DNA of 64,000 nt from JAGPUQ01 sp963708735 (GCA_963708735.1 CAVPTW010000027.1:1-64000); one strand, 5' to 3'; counted from the stretch's first letter, positions 1 through 9,030 are shown. Notes: generated by a model not told the origin, from the letters alone. Made by a program: numbers and translations.

Positions 1-18
1 CGCGGCGCAGGTCAGGCC

Positions 19-177
19 TTAGCAGCTCGTTGAAAAACGTCGCGAGGCGGCCAGATGCGAGGCGCACGGCGCGCAGCGACCGAGACATATCCGATAGATA
101 GGCGAGGAAGCGAGCACTGCGCAACGAAGCAGATGGCTGCCGCAGCAGTTTTTCAACAAGCTGTTAGGGAGCACAGG
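19..177 (+). repeat. Intergenic repeat element, copy A (about 159 bp, inverted ends)
   Basis: The ends form an imperfect inverted repeat: the left end reads roughly TTAGCAGCTCGTTGAAAAAC and the right end, reversed, reads CTAACAGCTTGTTGAAAAAC. The interior matches copies near 13.6 kb (inverted) and 28.9 kb over nearly its whole length, including a block beginning GCGCAGCGACCGAGA. No transposase is inside. A short minus-strand reading frame exists here and recurs in the other copy of the same orientation, but it is a by-product of repeat conservation and I do not call it a gene. It looks like a non-autonomous MITE-like or REP-like element. Confidence 0.8.
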
Positions 178-231
178 GCCGGAACGATGATAATGACATC
201 CCTTCACTTGCACTGATCCGAGGAGTTCCCC

Positions 232-387
232 ATGAACCTGAATTTGATGTTCACCCCGTTGATATCGCTGATCGCCGGCATTCTCATCCTGGTCATGCCG
301 CGCCTGCTGAACTACATCGTCGCGATCTATTTGATTGTGATCGGCCTGGTCGGGCTATTGGGCGGGAGCAACTTTCATATGAGGTAA
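232..387 (+). CDS. DUF3096-family small membrane protein
   Basis: This is a 51-residue protein starting at ATG 232, with a GAGGAG ribosome site about 6 bases upstream. It is almost entirely hydrophobic. Two membrane segments (about residues 8-22 and 26-44) are separated by a short turn with MPRLLNY. Length and pattern match the DUF3096 family of tiny inner-membrane proteins, whose function is unknown. The stop lies inside the first copy of a 20-bp direct repeat, so the last codons (FHMR) may come from the duplicated segment. It stands alone between a repeat element and the convergent aroE. Confidence 0.7.
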   Translation: MNLNLMFTPLISLIAGILILVMPRLLNYIVAIYLIVIGLVGLLGGSNFHMR

Positions 388-417
388 CGGCGTCGGGCAT
401 ATGAGGTAACGGCGTCG
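376..417 (+). repeat. Tandem 20-bp direct repeat overlapping the end of the DUF3096 gene
   Basis: CATATGAGGTAACGGCGTCG occurs at 376-395 and again at 398-417, a 22-base period. The first copy supplies the last codons and TAA stop of the upstream gene. This is a recent small duplication. The following bases can also pair (GGCGTCG with CGACGCC near 411-436), giving a weak hairpin between the converging DUF3096 and aroE genes. Confidence 0.85.
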
Positions 418-438
418 CGGCGACAGGATCGACGCCGG

Positions 439-1290
439 TCATCGCGCTTTTCGCGGGTTCTGCGCGACCAGATCACGTCGCACCTGCGCAATCACCGGCC
501 GGGTCTCGGGCCGCACGCCGCGCCAGATGAAAAAGGCTTCCGCGGCCTGTTCCACCAGCATGCCGAGACCATCCGCCACGGCACCGGCACCCTGGCGCCG
601 TGCCCAGTTCAGAAAGAGCGTGGGTTCGGCGCCGTACATCATGTCGTAGGCATGGGCTCCCGGTGCCAGCAGGCCCTCGGGCAGCGGCGGTAGTGCGCCA
701 GCGAGGCTCGCGCTGGTGGCGTTGATCACCAGGTCGAAAGGTTCCATACCGGCGAGATCCCCAAAACCCCCGCCTGCGACGCGCCCCAGGTCGGCGAATT
801 CCTGCGCCAGATGCTCGGCTTTGTCGATCGTGCGGTTGGCGATCCGCAGTTGGGCCGGCTGTTCGGCGAGCAGCGGCGCCAGCACGCCACGCGCCGCGCC
901 GCCGGCGCCCAGCACCAGCACGCGGCGCCCGGCGATCACCCAGCCGAGGTTGGCGGTCAGATCGCGTACCAGGCCGACGCCGTCGGTGTTGTCGCCCAGC
1001 ACCTTGCCGTCGCTCTCCAATGCCAGGGTGTTCACGGCTCCGGCGCGCTGCGCCCGTGCGCTCAGGCGGCCGGCGAAGCGGAAGGCATCCTCCTTGAAGG
1101 GCACCGTGACATTGCCTCCGCGGCCGCCGCCAGCGAAAAATTCCGCCGCGGCGCGGGCGAATTGGCCCAGCGGCACCAAGTGCCGGTCGTAGCGCAGATC
1201 CTGTCCGGTCTGCGCCGCGAAGGCCGCATGGACGCCGGGCGAGGGACTGTGGGCGACGGGGTTGCCAAACAGGACGTAGCGATCGGTCAC
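439..1290 (-). CDS. aroE: Shikimate 5-dehydrogenase
   Basis: It reduces 3-dehydroshikimate to shikimate with NADPH in the cytosolic shikimate pathway. The 283-residue length fits the monofunctional AroE family. The N-terminal substrate domain shows GNPVAHSPSP, the NVTVPFKE block with the catalytic lysine, and GDNTDG with the catalytic aspartate. The Rossmann domain carries GAGGAARGV, and NATSASL follows. The start is GTG at 1290, giving MTDRYVLFG directly before the first strand, with GGA upstream. It is transcribed with hemF and tsaC on the minus strand (68-base gap to hemF). Nothing looks defective. Confidence 0.95.
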   Translation of the reverse strand: MTDRYVLFGNPVAHSPSPGVHAAFAAQTGQDLRYDRHLVPLGQFARAAAEFFAGGGRGGNVTVPFKEDAFRFAGRLSARAQRAGAVNTLALESDGKVLGDNTDGVGLVRDLTANLGWVIAGRRVLVLGAGGAARGVLAPLLAEQPAQLRIANRTIDKAEHLAQEFADLGRVAGGGFGDLAGMEPFDLVINATSASLAGALPPLPEGLLAPGAHAYDMMYGAEPTLFLNWARRQGAGAVADGLGMLVEQAAEAFFIWRGVRPETRPVIAQVRRDLVAQNPRKAR

Positions 1291-1358
1291 GGGCGGGTTT
1301 CCGGAGCACGGAGCTGCATTCTAGCGGGCGCGCCGTGCCCGCACGACCACGGGCCGGC

Positions 1359-2270
1359 CTAGCCGGGATGCCCGGCCCAGTCCCGGGGTTGCAGATAAAC
1401 CTCGTAGAGTTCGGCTTCGGGCGTGCCGGGTTCGGGCCGCCAGTCGTAATCCCAGCGCACCAGCGGCGGCAGCGACATCAGGATGGATTCGGTGCGGCCG
1501 CCGGTCTGGAGACCGAACAGGGTGCCACGGTCGTAGACCAGGTTGAATTCCACATAGCGCCCGCGGCGGTAGAGCTGGAATTGACGCTCGCGTTCGCCGT
1601 AAGGCAGATCCTTGCGGCGCGCGAGAATCGGCCGGTAGGCCGGAATATAGGCTTCACCGATACGCCGGGCGAGGGCGAAGCTCCCATCGAAGCCCGGTTC
1701 ATTGAGATCGTCGAAAAAGAGACCGCCGACCCCGCGCGGTTCGTTGCGGTGTTTGATGAAAAAGTACCGGTCGCACCAATCCTTGAAGTGCGGATACACA
1801 TCCGGCCCCGACGGCGCGCAGGCGGTGCGGGCGGTGCGATGCCAGTGCACGCAATCCTCCGCGTAGCCATAAATGGGCGTGAGGTCGAAGCCGCCGCCAA
1901 ACCACCATACCGGCTCCTGGTCGGGGCGCTCGGCGACGAAAAAGCGCACGTTGGCGTGGGAGGTGGGCGCGTGGGGATTGCGCGGGTGGATCACCAGCGA
2001 AACCCCCATGGCCTCGAAGGCGCAGCCGGCCAGCTCCGGGCGCGCGGCGGACGCCGCCGCCGGCAGTTCGGTGCCGTGGACATGGGAAAAATTGACGCCG
2101 CCCTTTTCGATGGCGGCGCCCTCGGTCAGCACCCGCGACACGCCGCCGCCGCCGCCCTCGCGCAGCCAGGCGTCCTCGCGGAATGTTGCCGCACCGTCTT
2201 CGGCTTCCAGCTCGGCGCAGATGTGGTCCTGCAAGCGCCGCAGCCAGGTGATTACAGCTTTTTTGTCCAT
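1359..2270 (-). CDS. hemF: Oxygen-dependent coproporphyrinogen III oxidase
   Basis: It converts coproporphyrinogen III to protoporphyrinogen IX using O2, the aerobic route of heme synthesis. The 303-residue form is close to the usual 300. Hallmarks include EDGAATFREDAW, GGVNFSHVHG, HPRNPHAPTSHANVRFF, WWFGGGFDLTP and the late YVEFNLVYDRGT. An in-frame ATG at 2291, touching the tsaC stop, would add seven residues. I prefer ATG 2270 because it has a GAGATGA ribosome site and fits the family N-terminus. It lies directly downstream of tsaC, as in several gammaproteobacteria. An oxygen-independent HemN is not in the window. Confidence 0.95.
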   Translation of the reverse strand: MDKKAVITWLRRLQDHICAELEAEDGAATFREDAWLREGGGGGVSRVLTEGAAIEKGGVNFSHVHGTELPAAASAARPELAGCAFEAMGVSLVIHPRNPHAPTSHANVRFFVAERPDQEPVWWFGGGFDLTPIYGYAEDCVHWHRTARTACAPSGPDVYPHFKDWCDRYFFIKHRNEPRGVGGLFFDDLNEPGFDGSFALARRIGEAYIPAYRPILARRKDLPYGERERQFQLYRRGRYVEFNLVYDRGTLFGLQTGGRTESILMSLPPLVRWDYDWRPEPGTPEAELYEVYLQPRDWAGHPG

Positions 2271-2291
2271 GGGTTCATCTCGTCGCAGCAT

Positions 2292-2858
2292 TCAACTCGG
2301 GCGCACAACGGCGCCACTCATCAGGTCGCGGATCTCGCTCGGCCGGCGCCGGGCGCCGACCCGACCCGGCGTGTAATAGTCAACCCGGGCGCCGAAATAT
2401 GCCTTGACCTCGGGCAAGCGGGTGGCCGGCGGCAAGCCCTGGGGGTTCGCCGACGTGGAAACGATCGGGCCACCGAAGGCGCGGCTCAGGGCCGCTGCCA
2501 CCGGGTGCGCACTGACTCGCACCGCCAGTGTGCCGCGACCGCCGGTCACGGCGGGCAGCGCCACGCCGTTGTCCGGAATCAGCCAGGTCACCGGGCCCGG
2601 CCAAGTCGCCTCCATGCGCGCGATGAGCCGGCGGTCGAGACCCAGCAAAAACGGCCGCAGCATCGCCAGCTCGGCGGCGACCAGAATCAGGCCTTTGCCC
2701 GGGTCGCGGCCCTTGAGTGCCAGCACCCGCGCCAGCGCCTCGGGATCGCGCGGGTCACAGCCCAGCCCCCACACCGCTTCGGTGGGATAGGCGACCACAC
2801 CGCCGGCCCGCAACAGGGTCGCGGCGATGCGCAGATAGGGATGTCCGAAACGGGCCAC
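2292..2858 (-). CDS. tsaC: L-threonylcarbamoyladenylate synthase (TsaC/YrdC/RimN)
   Basis: It makes threonylcarbamoyl-AMP from threonine, bicarbonate and ATP for the t6A37 modification of ANN-decoding tRNAs. The 188 residues form a single YrdC domain, matching short TsaC rather than the longer Sua5. Motifs seen are AYPTEAVWGLGCDP, ALKGRDPGKGLILV, WPGPVTWLIP and VSTSANPQG. Its stop lies immediately before a possible upstream ATG of hemF, so the two are probably co-transcribed. The order tsaC-hemF-aroE is known from other gammaproteobacteria. Confidence 0.93.
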   Translation of the reverse strand: MARFGHPYLRIAATLLRAGGVVAYPTEAVWGLGCDPRDPEALARVLALKGRDPGKGLILVAAELAMLRPFLLGLDRRLIARMEATWPGPVTWLIPDNGVALPAVTGGRGTLAVRVSAHPVAAALSRAFGGPIVSTSANPQGLPPATRLPEVKAYFGARVDYYTPGRVGARRRPSEIRDLMSGAVVRPS

Positions 2859-2988
2859 AGGATCGATTCACTCGCCGAAGCTTTGCGGGGGCCGGACGAA
2901 TTCCGGCCCCGCGCAGGGAGCCGGGAGGCTACCGGAAGCCCTCGCACTCGACAACCGGCAGTGCTCGCCATGCAGGTAGCCAATACTG

Positions 2989-3229
2989 TGTCCGGTTTTG
3001 TGGCACGTAATCCGACCGGTTTCATAATGCCAAGATTGGGATGGTATGAGACGGAGGGAATGGCTCAAGGAGACGCGACGGCTGGCAGGGTTCCCGCACA
3101 CTGGTGGTGTGCGGGGCCACGGGCGAACCGGACACGCCAGCCGCCGGACCCGTCATGGAGGATGTCGCGTAAACCTGTGCGCGGCATTTCCCTAAAAAGC
3201 GGACAACGCAGGTGTCCTAAAACCGGACA
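2989..3229. mobile_element. Candidate IS-end remnant or MITE within the tsaC-tyrS gap
   Basis: The 409-base interval 2859-3267 has no gene I can support. Inside it TGTCCGGTTTTGTGGCAC (2989-3006) faces an inverted, similar copy (3212-3229, reading TGTCCGGTTTTAGGACAC on the minus strand). A further shorter inward copy lies near 3190-3206. Repeated TGTCCG-TTTT units at the ends are reminiscent of IS21-type termini, but no istA/istB sequence remains. A perfect 9-bp hairpin with loop TGGTG sits inside at 3093-3115 without a T run. The family assignment is inference. Confidence 0.4.
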
Positions 3230-3267
3230 GTTCAACTTGCTACCAACATAGGCCTGTCTGCATACCG

Positions 3268-4608
3268 TCAAACCTGGCTCGTTGCTGACCAACCGCCGCC
3301 GGTCACCTCGAACAAATGGTGCTGCTTCTTGCCAAGCCGCACGAGATAGAACCGCCCAAACAGAGCCCGCTCCGGGGCCAGCACCGCTTCGGACTGCACA
3401 CTTTCGGCCGGGGACACCGCCCTGTCATTTACGGTTACGGCTCCTCGCGCCAAAGCATCTTTGACTTGCTTTCCCGAGGCGGCAGCGCCGGCCCCAACAA
3501 GCAGTTGCATAAAGGTTTTTTCAGCAAGGTGTGAACGGTCAACCTGGGTACTGCCCAACCCATCCTGCTTGAGCTGCGCAAAGTCATGTTCGGTCAGCTC
3601 GACGGCTCCGCCGCCCTCGAAGAGCGCCGTAACAATTCGGCGCACTCCCGCCACCGCATCGCGGCCATGTACCAGTTCCGTCAACTCTTTCGCCAGAACC
3701 TGCTGCGCCATCCTGCGCCCCGTAGTTTCGGCGTCAGCGTGTTCGATTGCGGAGATTTCGGCCACCGGCAGGAAGGTGAAGTAGCGCAAAAACCGGTAGA
3801 CGTCCGCATCTGGCGTATTCACCCAGAACTGATAAAAGGTGTATGGCGAGGTCTTGCTCGGGTCGAGCCAAACCGTGCCCGACTCGGTCTTGCCGAATTT
3901 GGTGCCGTCTGCCTTGGTCACCAAGGGTAGGGTAAGTCCATAGACCGTGGCCCGATGCAACCTGCGGGCAAGGTCAATGCCCCCGGTAATGTTTCCCCAT
4001 TGGTCCGATCCGCCAATCTGCACGGTACAGCCATACCTGCGATAAAGTTCCGCAAAATCATAGGATTGCAACAGTAGATAGGAAAATTCCGTGAATGATA
4101 TGCCCACATCACTGCGCACGAGTCGCTGCCGAACAGACTCCTTGTTGATCATGGCATTGACCGAGAAGTGCTTGCCTACGTCCCGGAGAAAGTCGAGCGC
4201 CGACAACCCTGCCATCCAGTCCAGGTTGTTGACCACGGTTGCAGACGCGCTGCCCGTATCGAAATCAATGAACCGCGCCAGCTGCGCCCTCAGCCTCTCG
4301 GACCAACCGGCAACCACGTCGGCCGCATTGAGTTGGCGTTCCTCGGCCTTGTGGCTGGGATCCCCGATAAGCCCGGTGGCGCCGCCCACCAGCGCGATCG
4401 GCGCGTGCCCCGCAAGCTGAAAGCGCCGCAACGCGAGCAGGGGAACCAGGCTGCCTATGTGCAAACTGTCCGCGGTTGGGTCAAATCCACAGTAAACTCT
4501 TCTTGGGCTGCGCAAATGCTCTGCAAGCTCGTCGCCGCTGCTCATTTGAGCCACCAGTCCACGCTCCTCAAGGTCGACGATCAAATCTTGCTCGCAATGA
4601 CTCACCAT
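3268..4608 (-). CDS. tyrS: Tyrosyl-tRNA synthetase
   Basis: It charges tRNA-Tyr with tyrosine in the cytosol. The 446 residues belong to the class I bacterial type like the E. coli enzyme: YCGFDPTADSLHIGSLVPLL holds the HIGH-type signature, GGATGLIGDPS follows, and KFGKT is the KMSKS-type loop. The C-terminal S4 RNA-binding domain is present. The frame is open to 4665, but ATG 4608 has GAGGG 8 bases upstream and starts at MVSHCEQDLI, matching the family N-terminus, so I chose it. It is divergent from the M23 peptidase gene, as in Pseudomonas. Confidence 0.95.
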   Translation of the reverse strand: MVSHCEQDLIVDLEERGLVAQMSSGDELAEHLRSPRRVYCGFDPTADSLHIGSLVPLLALRRFQLAGHAPIALVGGATGLIGDPSHKAEERQLNAADVVAGWSERLRAQLARFIDFDTGSASATVVNNLDWMAGLSALDFLRDVGKHFSVNAMINKESVRQRLVRSDVGISFTEFSYLLLQSYDFAELYRRYGCTVQIGGSDQWGNITGGIDLARRLHRATVYGLTLPLVTKADGTKFGKTESGTVWLDPSKTSPYTFYQFWVNTPDADVYRFLRYFTFLPVAEISAIEHADAETTGRRMAQQVLAKELTELVHGRDAVAGVRRIVTALFEGGGAVELTEHDFAQLKQDGLGSTQVDRSHLAEKTFMQLLVGAGAAASGKQVKDALARGAVTVNDRAVSPAESVQSEAVLAPERALFGRFYLVRLGKKQHHLFEVTGGGWSATSQV

Positions 4609-4774
4609 CGGCACCCTCAGGTTGCAGAAAGCGGTGAACCTTACCCCAACCAGAGATGAAAACAAGCCGGCAGAACTGGGAGAAAAAGGATCAGCAGCGG
4701 TTCCCCTCGGGCGATTTTTGCGCTAACTTTGCCGCGCAAGCAATTCCGCCCAGAACCCGACCTGGCAAGGATTC

Positions 4775-6109
4775 ATGAAATCATCAGACCAGCCTGCGGC
4801 ACGCCGGGCTCTCCGCCTCTTTTTGAACAGCATTCCCAAGAGTCACGCCGCTGCAGCCGGCCTGGTAGCAATAGCCACCGCCGCGGTGCTGTTTCTGCCT
4901 TCCGAGCGAGTCCAGGCCATACGGATAGCGCAGGAAATTCCGGTCGAGCTTGACACCGGATTTACCAGCCCCAGCGGACCTTCCGCCCAGGATGCCGGTG
5001 CGGAGTCACTGTTTTGGCGCGAAGAGCGGATACGCTCCGGCGACACCCTGACCAGCGTCTTCAAGCGACTGGAACTTGATACCGCGGATGTCCACGCTGT
5101 GGTCGAGGCCGACGGCAAGACAAAGGCCCTTTCCCAACTCCACATCGGCGAGACCGTGGCGGTAGCGGTTGGCGAGGAGGGGCGTCTGGCGAAGGTCAAG
5201 TACTCGCCTTCCCCCACCGAAACCTACCTTTACGAGCACGGCGACTCCGACAATACCTTTCAGAGCCAGTATCTCGTGGAAACCCCGGAGCCCATGCCCA
5301 GGGTACGGGAGGGCCGCATCAGCTCGTCATTGTTTGCCGACGCTGCGGCGGTCGGCCTCTCACAGGCCCAAATCATGGAGCTCGCTGGTATTTTTGGCTG
5401 GGACATCGATTTCGCGCTGGATCTTCGCGCGGGCGACACATTCAGCGTTCTGTATGACGAACAGTACCTTGATGGCCGCAAAATCGGCCATGGCGACATC
5501 CTCGCGGCCCGCTTCACCAACCAGGGGACGACCTATACAGCGGTACGTTTTGTAGAACCCGACGGCTCTGTCAGCTACTACACCCCCGAAGGACAGCCCA
5601 TGCGCAAGGAGTTCCTGCGCGCTCCACTCGACTTCACCCGGGTCAGTTCGGACTTCAATCCCAGGCGCTTGCACCCCCTGTTCAAGACCGTCCGCCCTCA
5701 CAACGGTATCGATTATGCCGCACCCCGCGGCACACCGGTTTATGCGGCGGGCGGGGGAAAAGTCATTGCCGCAGGTTACAGCGACTCCTGCGGCAATCAC
5801 GTCGATATTCAGCACAACGGCAAGTACATGACCAAGTACTACCACCTCGACCGCTTTCAGGTCAAAGCGGGGCAGACCGTGAAGCAAGGCCAGGTGATCG
5901 GTGCCGTGGGCTCTACCGGGTACGCGACCGGGCCGCATCTGCACTATGAGTTCCTGGTGGACGGCGTCCATCGCAACCCGAGCACGGTGGCACTGCCCAA
6001 GGCGGATTCGATCCCGGCACACCTGAAAGGGCCTTTCGCCGCGCGGACAAACGCCTTGCTCGCGCAACTCGACCGCCTTAGCACAGCACACCTCGCGGCA
6101 AGAGAATGA
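4775..6109 (+). CDS. M23-family murein DD-endopeptidase, MepM/OapA-like
   Basis: A 444-residue envelope protein, likely cutting D-Ala-mDAP crosslinks during cell-wall growth. An N-terminal hydrophobic anchor (about residues 25-42, AAAAGLVAIATAAVLFLP) is followed by an OapA/LysM-like region (about 85-150) and a C-terminal LytM domain. The zinc ligands are visible: H309 and D313 in HNGID, and the HLH motif at 388-390. Active-site residues appear intact, unlike EnvC-type activators. The start has AAGG upstream. The end overlaps anmK by ATGA, linking wall cleavage with recycling of anhydro-muramic acid. Confidence 0.9.
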   Translation: MKSSDQPAARRALRLFLNSIPKSHAAAAGLVAIATAAVLFLPSERVQAIRIAQEIPVELDTGFTSPSGPSAQDAGAESLFWREERIRSGDTLTSVFKRLELDTADVHAVVEADGKTKALSQLHIGETVAVAVGEEGRLAKVKYSPSPTETYLYEHGDSDNTFQSQYLVETPEPMPRVREGRISSSLFADAAAVGLSQAQIMELAGIFGWDIDFALDLRAGDTFSVLYDEQYLDGRKIGHGDILAARFTNQGTTYTAVRFVEPDGSVSYYTPEGQPMRKEFLRAPLDFTRVSSDFNPRRLHPLFKTVRPHNGIDYAAPRGTPVYAAGGGKVIAAGYSDSCGNHVDIQHNGKYMTKYYHLDRFQVKAGQTVKQGQVIGAVGSTGYATGPHLHYEFLVDGVHRNPSTVALPKADSIPAHLKGPFAARTNALLAQLDRLSTAHLAARE

Positions 6110-7254
6110 GTTATCGGCGCGCATCCTCTGGCGCCAAAGGCACCTGTTTCATCGGCCTGATGTCGGGCACCAGCCTGGACGCGATCGATGCCGTACTGGT
6201 TGATTTGCCCGAACACGGCCATCATGTGGTGGCGCACCACAGCGAGCCCATCCCTGATCCTCTCCGCGCGGCCCTAACCCGCCTTTGCCAACCGGGCGGC
6301 ATTGAAGGCGATCCCGTCGATCAAATCGGGACGGTCGACCGGCAGATGGGAGAACTTCTCGCCGATGCCGTCGCCGCTCTTCTGGCAACCGCCGGGATGC
6401 CGGCGGACCGGATTGCCGCCATTGGCAGCCATGGGCAGACCATCCGCCATCGCCCCCCCGATGGCGCCACGGCGCACCCGTTTACCCTTCAGATTGGCGA
6501 CCCCAACTGCATCGCGGCACGGACAGGCATTACCACGGTCGCGGACTTCCGGCGTCGGGACATGGTCCTGGGAGGCCAGGGCGCACCTCTCGTACCGCCT
6601 TTCCATGCCGCTGCGTTCCGGCATCCCGACCGCGATCGCGCCGTCGTCAACCTGGGCGGCATTGCGAACGTCACGCTGCTTCCCTCCCGGGGGAAGGTTT
6701 CGGGTTTCGATGTGGGCCCCGGCAATTGCCTGCTCGACGCCTGGGTCAAACGGCATCTGGATCGCCCCTACGACGATGGCGGCGCCTGGGCAACGGCCTT
6801 TACGCCCGACGCGGGCCTGCTGCAAACCCTCCAGCGGCACCCGTTCTTCAAGCGCGCGCCGCCCAAAAGCACGGGGCGCGAGGAGTTCAACCTGGGCTGG
6901 CTCGATGCACAGCTCCGGGCCTTTCCAACCCTTGAACCGGGCGTCGTTCAGGCCACGTTACTGGCGCTGACCTCGACAACGCTCACCCTGGCGTTGGAGG
7001 AATATTCGACTATCGGAGAAGTGTATTTTTGCGGAGGTGGAGCGCGTAACCAGGCGCTGCTGGACGACCTGTCCGTGCGACTAAAACCGCGGACGGTCGC
7101 AACTACCGCAGCCCTTGGCGTTGATCCCCAATGCGTCGAAGCCACCGCCTTCGCGTGGCTGGCAAGGGAAACGCTCCACGGCCGACCCGGGAATCTGCCG
7201 GCGGTAACGGGCGCCAGCCGGGCGACTGTGCTCGGCGCGATTTATCCCGCCTGA
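6106..7254 (+). CDS. anmK: Anhydro-N-acetylmuramic acid kinase
   Basis: It phosphorylates and opens 1,6-anhydro-MurNAc to MurNAc-6-phosphate in peptidoglycan recycling. At 382 residues it has normal length (family about 370). The N-terminus FIGLMSGTSLDAIDAV holds the nucleotide-binding loop. GSHGQTIRH, GDPNCIAARTGI, NLGGIANVT and a C-terminal CGGGARNQ block follow. The start codon overlaps the stop of the upstream M23 gene, so both are probably translated together. The neighbourhood tyrS-M23-anmK-erpA is conserved in Pseudomonas. Confidence 0.95.
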   Translation: MSYRRASSGAKGTCFIGLMSGTSLDAIDAVLVDLPEHGHHVVAHHSEPIPDPLRAALTRLCQPGGIEGDPVDQIGTVDRQMGELLADAVAALLATAGMPADRIAAIGSHGQTIRHRPPDGATAHPFTLQIGDPNCIAARTGITTVADFRRRDMVLGGQGAPLVPPFHAAAFRHPDRDRAVVNLGGIANVTLLPSRGKVSGFDVGPGNCLLDAWVKRHLDRPYDDGGAWATAFTPDAGLLQTLQRHPFFKRAPPKSTGREEFNLGWLDAQLRAFPTLEPGVVQATLLALTSTTLTLALEEYSTIGEVYFCGGGARNQALLDDLSVRLKPRTVATTAALGVDPQCVEATAFAWLARETLHGRPGNLPAVTGASRATVLGAIYPA

Positions 7255-7372
7255 CATCGAGACCGCCCGCTCGGGTTTTGAAATAGCTCGGTTTTTCTTG
7301 CGTCAGCGGGCGCAGGCGCCGCCGCGGCGCCACCCCGGCACAGGGAGGCGCCCCCGGCACGGGAAAGTCAGC

Positions 7373-7726
7373 TCAGATCGAAAACGAGGAGCCACAACCA
7401 CAGGTTGTCGTGGCGTTGGGGTTGCGGATGACGAATCTGGCACCCGCCAAACCTTCCTCGTAATGAACTTCGGCGCCGACCAGATACTGCAGGCTGAGCG
7501 GGTCCACCAACACTTTGACACCCTCGCTGTCGACGCAGGTATCGTCGTCGGCAACCAGTTCATCGAACGAAAATCCGTACTGAAACCCCGAGCAGCCGCC
7601 GCCCGTGACGTACACGCGCAGCTTGAGGTCGGGATTACCTTCTTCGTCGACCAATTCCCGCACCTTGGCTCGCGCACTTGGCGACACGATAAGCGGGGTT
7701 GGCGTAAACGTCTGTGGGACAGACAT
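7373..7726 (-). CDS. erpA: Iron-sulfur cluster insertion protein ErpA
   Basis: An A-type carrier that delivers [4Fe-4S] clusters to apo-proteins such as isoprenoid-synthesis enzymes. The 117 residues carry the three invariant cysteines: one in VTGGGCSGFQY and two in the C-terminal CGCGSSFSI. FSFD between them and the early LIVSPSARAKV are typical of ErpA. It is convergent with anmK. The 118-base gap between them contains a GC-rich palindrome (GGCGCC..GGCGCC near 7315) but no clear T-tailed terminator. Confidence 0.95.
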   Translation of the reverse strand: MSVPQTFTPTPLIVSPSARAKVRELVDEEGNPDLKLRVYVTGGGCSGFQYGFSFDELVADDDTCVDSEGVKVLVDPLSLQYLVGAEVHYEEGLAGARFVIRNPNATTTCGCGSSFSI

Positions 7727-7998
7727 GAGGGGACGACCAGTTGATCATTGTTCCGGTTTCCATTATAGGCAGTTTCTCCGGACGCCGTGCGTTGCGGGTC
7801 CGGTCAGCACCCGCGGCCTCCCGCCAACCGGCTGTTGCGGATCGTTCAATGAAGCGCGGGCGCGCGCATAGCGACGTTCTGACGCGCCACCAGACGGTAA
7901 GCCTATCGCCTGGGGTCGCGACAACCCCGGCCGTCGCCGCAAGCCACTCCGCGCGCCGCGCAAAGAAGAAGTTGACTCATCCCCGGGACAAGGTCTAC

Positions 7999-9030
7999 TC
8001 AGGGCAACAGTGCCGGGGCATCGAGTCCCTGGGTTTCGGGCAGGCCAAACAGGATGTTCATGTTTTGCACCGCCTGCCCGGAGGCGCCCTTGACCAGATT
8101 GTCTTCCACCACCATCACCACCACCTTGCGGCGGCCCTGGGGGCGCTGCACCGCGATGCGCACATAGTTGGAGCCGCGTACCGTGCGGGTCTGGGGATAT
8201 TCTCCCGCCGGCAGCACGTCGACAAAGGGCTCATCGCGGTAGCGCTGCTCATAAAGCGCCTGAAGATCGACAGCGGGATCGGTCAGCGTGGCGTAAAGCG
8301 TGGAGTGGATGCCGCGAATGATCGGCAGCAGGTGCGGGACAAAGGTGAGCGCCACCTCGCCGCCGGCAATATCGGCAAGTCCCTGCTCGATCTCCGGCAG
8401 GTGCCGGTGCCCGCTGACACCATAAGCCTTGAAGCTGTCGCTGGCCTCGGCGAGCAGATTGGGGATGCTGGCCTGGCGCCCGGCACCGCTGACGCCGGAC
8501 GCCGCACTGGCGATGAGATCGCCGGCATCCACGAGCCCGGACTCCAGCAGTGGCAGAAACCCCAGCAATACGCTGGTGGGATAGCAGCCGGGACAGGCGA
8601 TCAGGCGCGCGCCGCGAATGCGTTCGCGATTGTATTCCGGCAAGCCGTAGACGGCTTCTTTGACCAGTTCCGGGCAGCCGTGGGGCTGTCCGTACCAGCG
8701 CTCCCACAGCGGCACCGAGCTGATGCGGAAGTCTGCGGAAAGATCGATGACCTTGACGCCGCGCTCCAGCAGCGCCGGCACCGACGCCTGGGCAACCCCG
8801 TGAGGCGTCGCAAAGAACACCACATCACAGGCCGCCAGGCGCTCCACGTCGGGCTCGGAAAACACGAGATCCAGATGACCGCGCAGATTGGGGAAAATGT
8901 CGGCCACGGCCCGGCCCGCTTCCTGGCGCGATGTAATGGCCGCAATCTCAACCTCGGGGTGCACCACCAGCAAGCGCAGCAGCTCGACCCCGGTGTATCC
9001 CGTACCCCCGACAATTCCCACTTTAATCAT
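7999..9030 (-). CDS. argC: N-acetyl-gamma-glutamyl-phosphate reductase
   Basis: NADPH-dependent third step of arginine synthesis. From ATG 9030 it is 343 residues, the usual length of the long ArgC type. It opens MIKVGIVGGTGYTGVELLRL (Rossmann loop). The catalytic cysteine lies in IACPGCYPTSVLL, and HRHLPEIEQ and FVPHLLP are typical. The frame is open 13 codons further upstream (to 9069), but the Rossmann motif must lie at the very start, so 9030 is preferred. The 272-base gap to erpA shows no further gene. It is divergent from hemJ, as in Pseudomonas. Confidence 0.94.
   Translation of the reverse strand: MIKVGIVGGTGYTGVELLRLLVVHPEVEIAAITSRQEAGRAVADIFPNLRGHLDLVFSEPDVERLAACDVVFFATPHGVAQASVPALLERGVKVIDLSADFRISSVPLWERWYGQPHGCPELVKEAVYGLPEYNRERIRGARLIACPGCYPTSVLLGFLPLLESGLVDAGDLIASAASGVSGAGRQASIPNLLAEASDSFKAYGVSGHRHLPEIEQGLADIAGGEVALTFVPHLLPIIRGIHSTLYATLTDPAVDLQALYEQRYRDEPFVDVLPAGEYPQTRTVRGSNYVRIAVQRPQGRRKVVVMVVEDNLVKGASGQAVQNMNILFGLPETQGLDAPALLP

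Noticed and set aside
1335..3251. Long plus-strand open frame (638 codons) opposite hemF and tsaC
   Set aside because: It is antisense to two clearly conserved enzymes and has no recognisable motif; long antisense frames are expected in GC-rich DNA.
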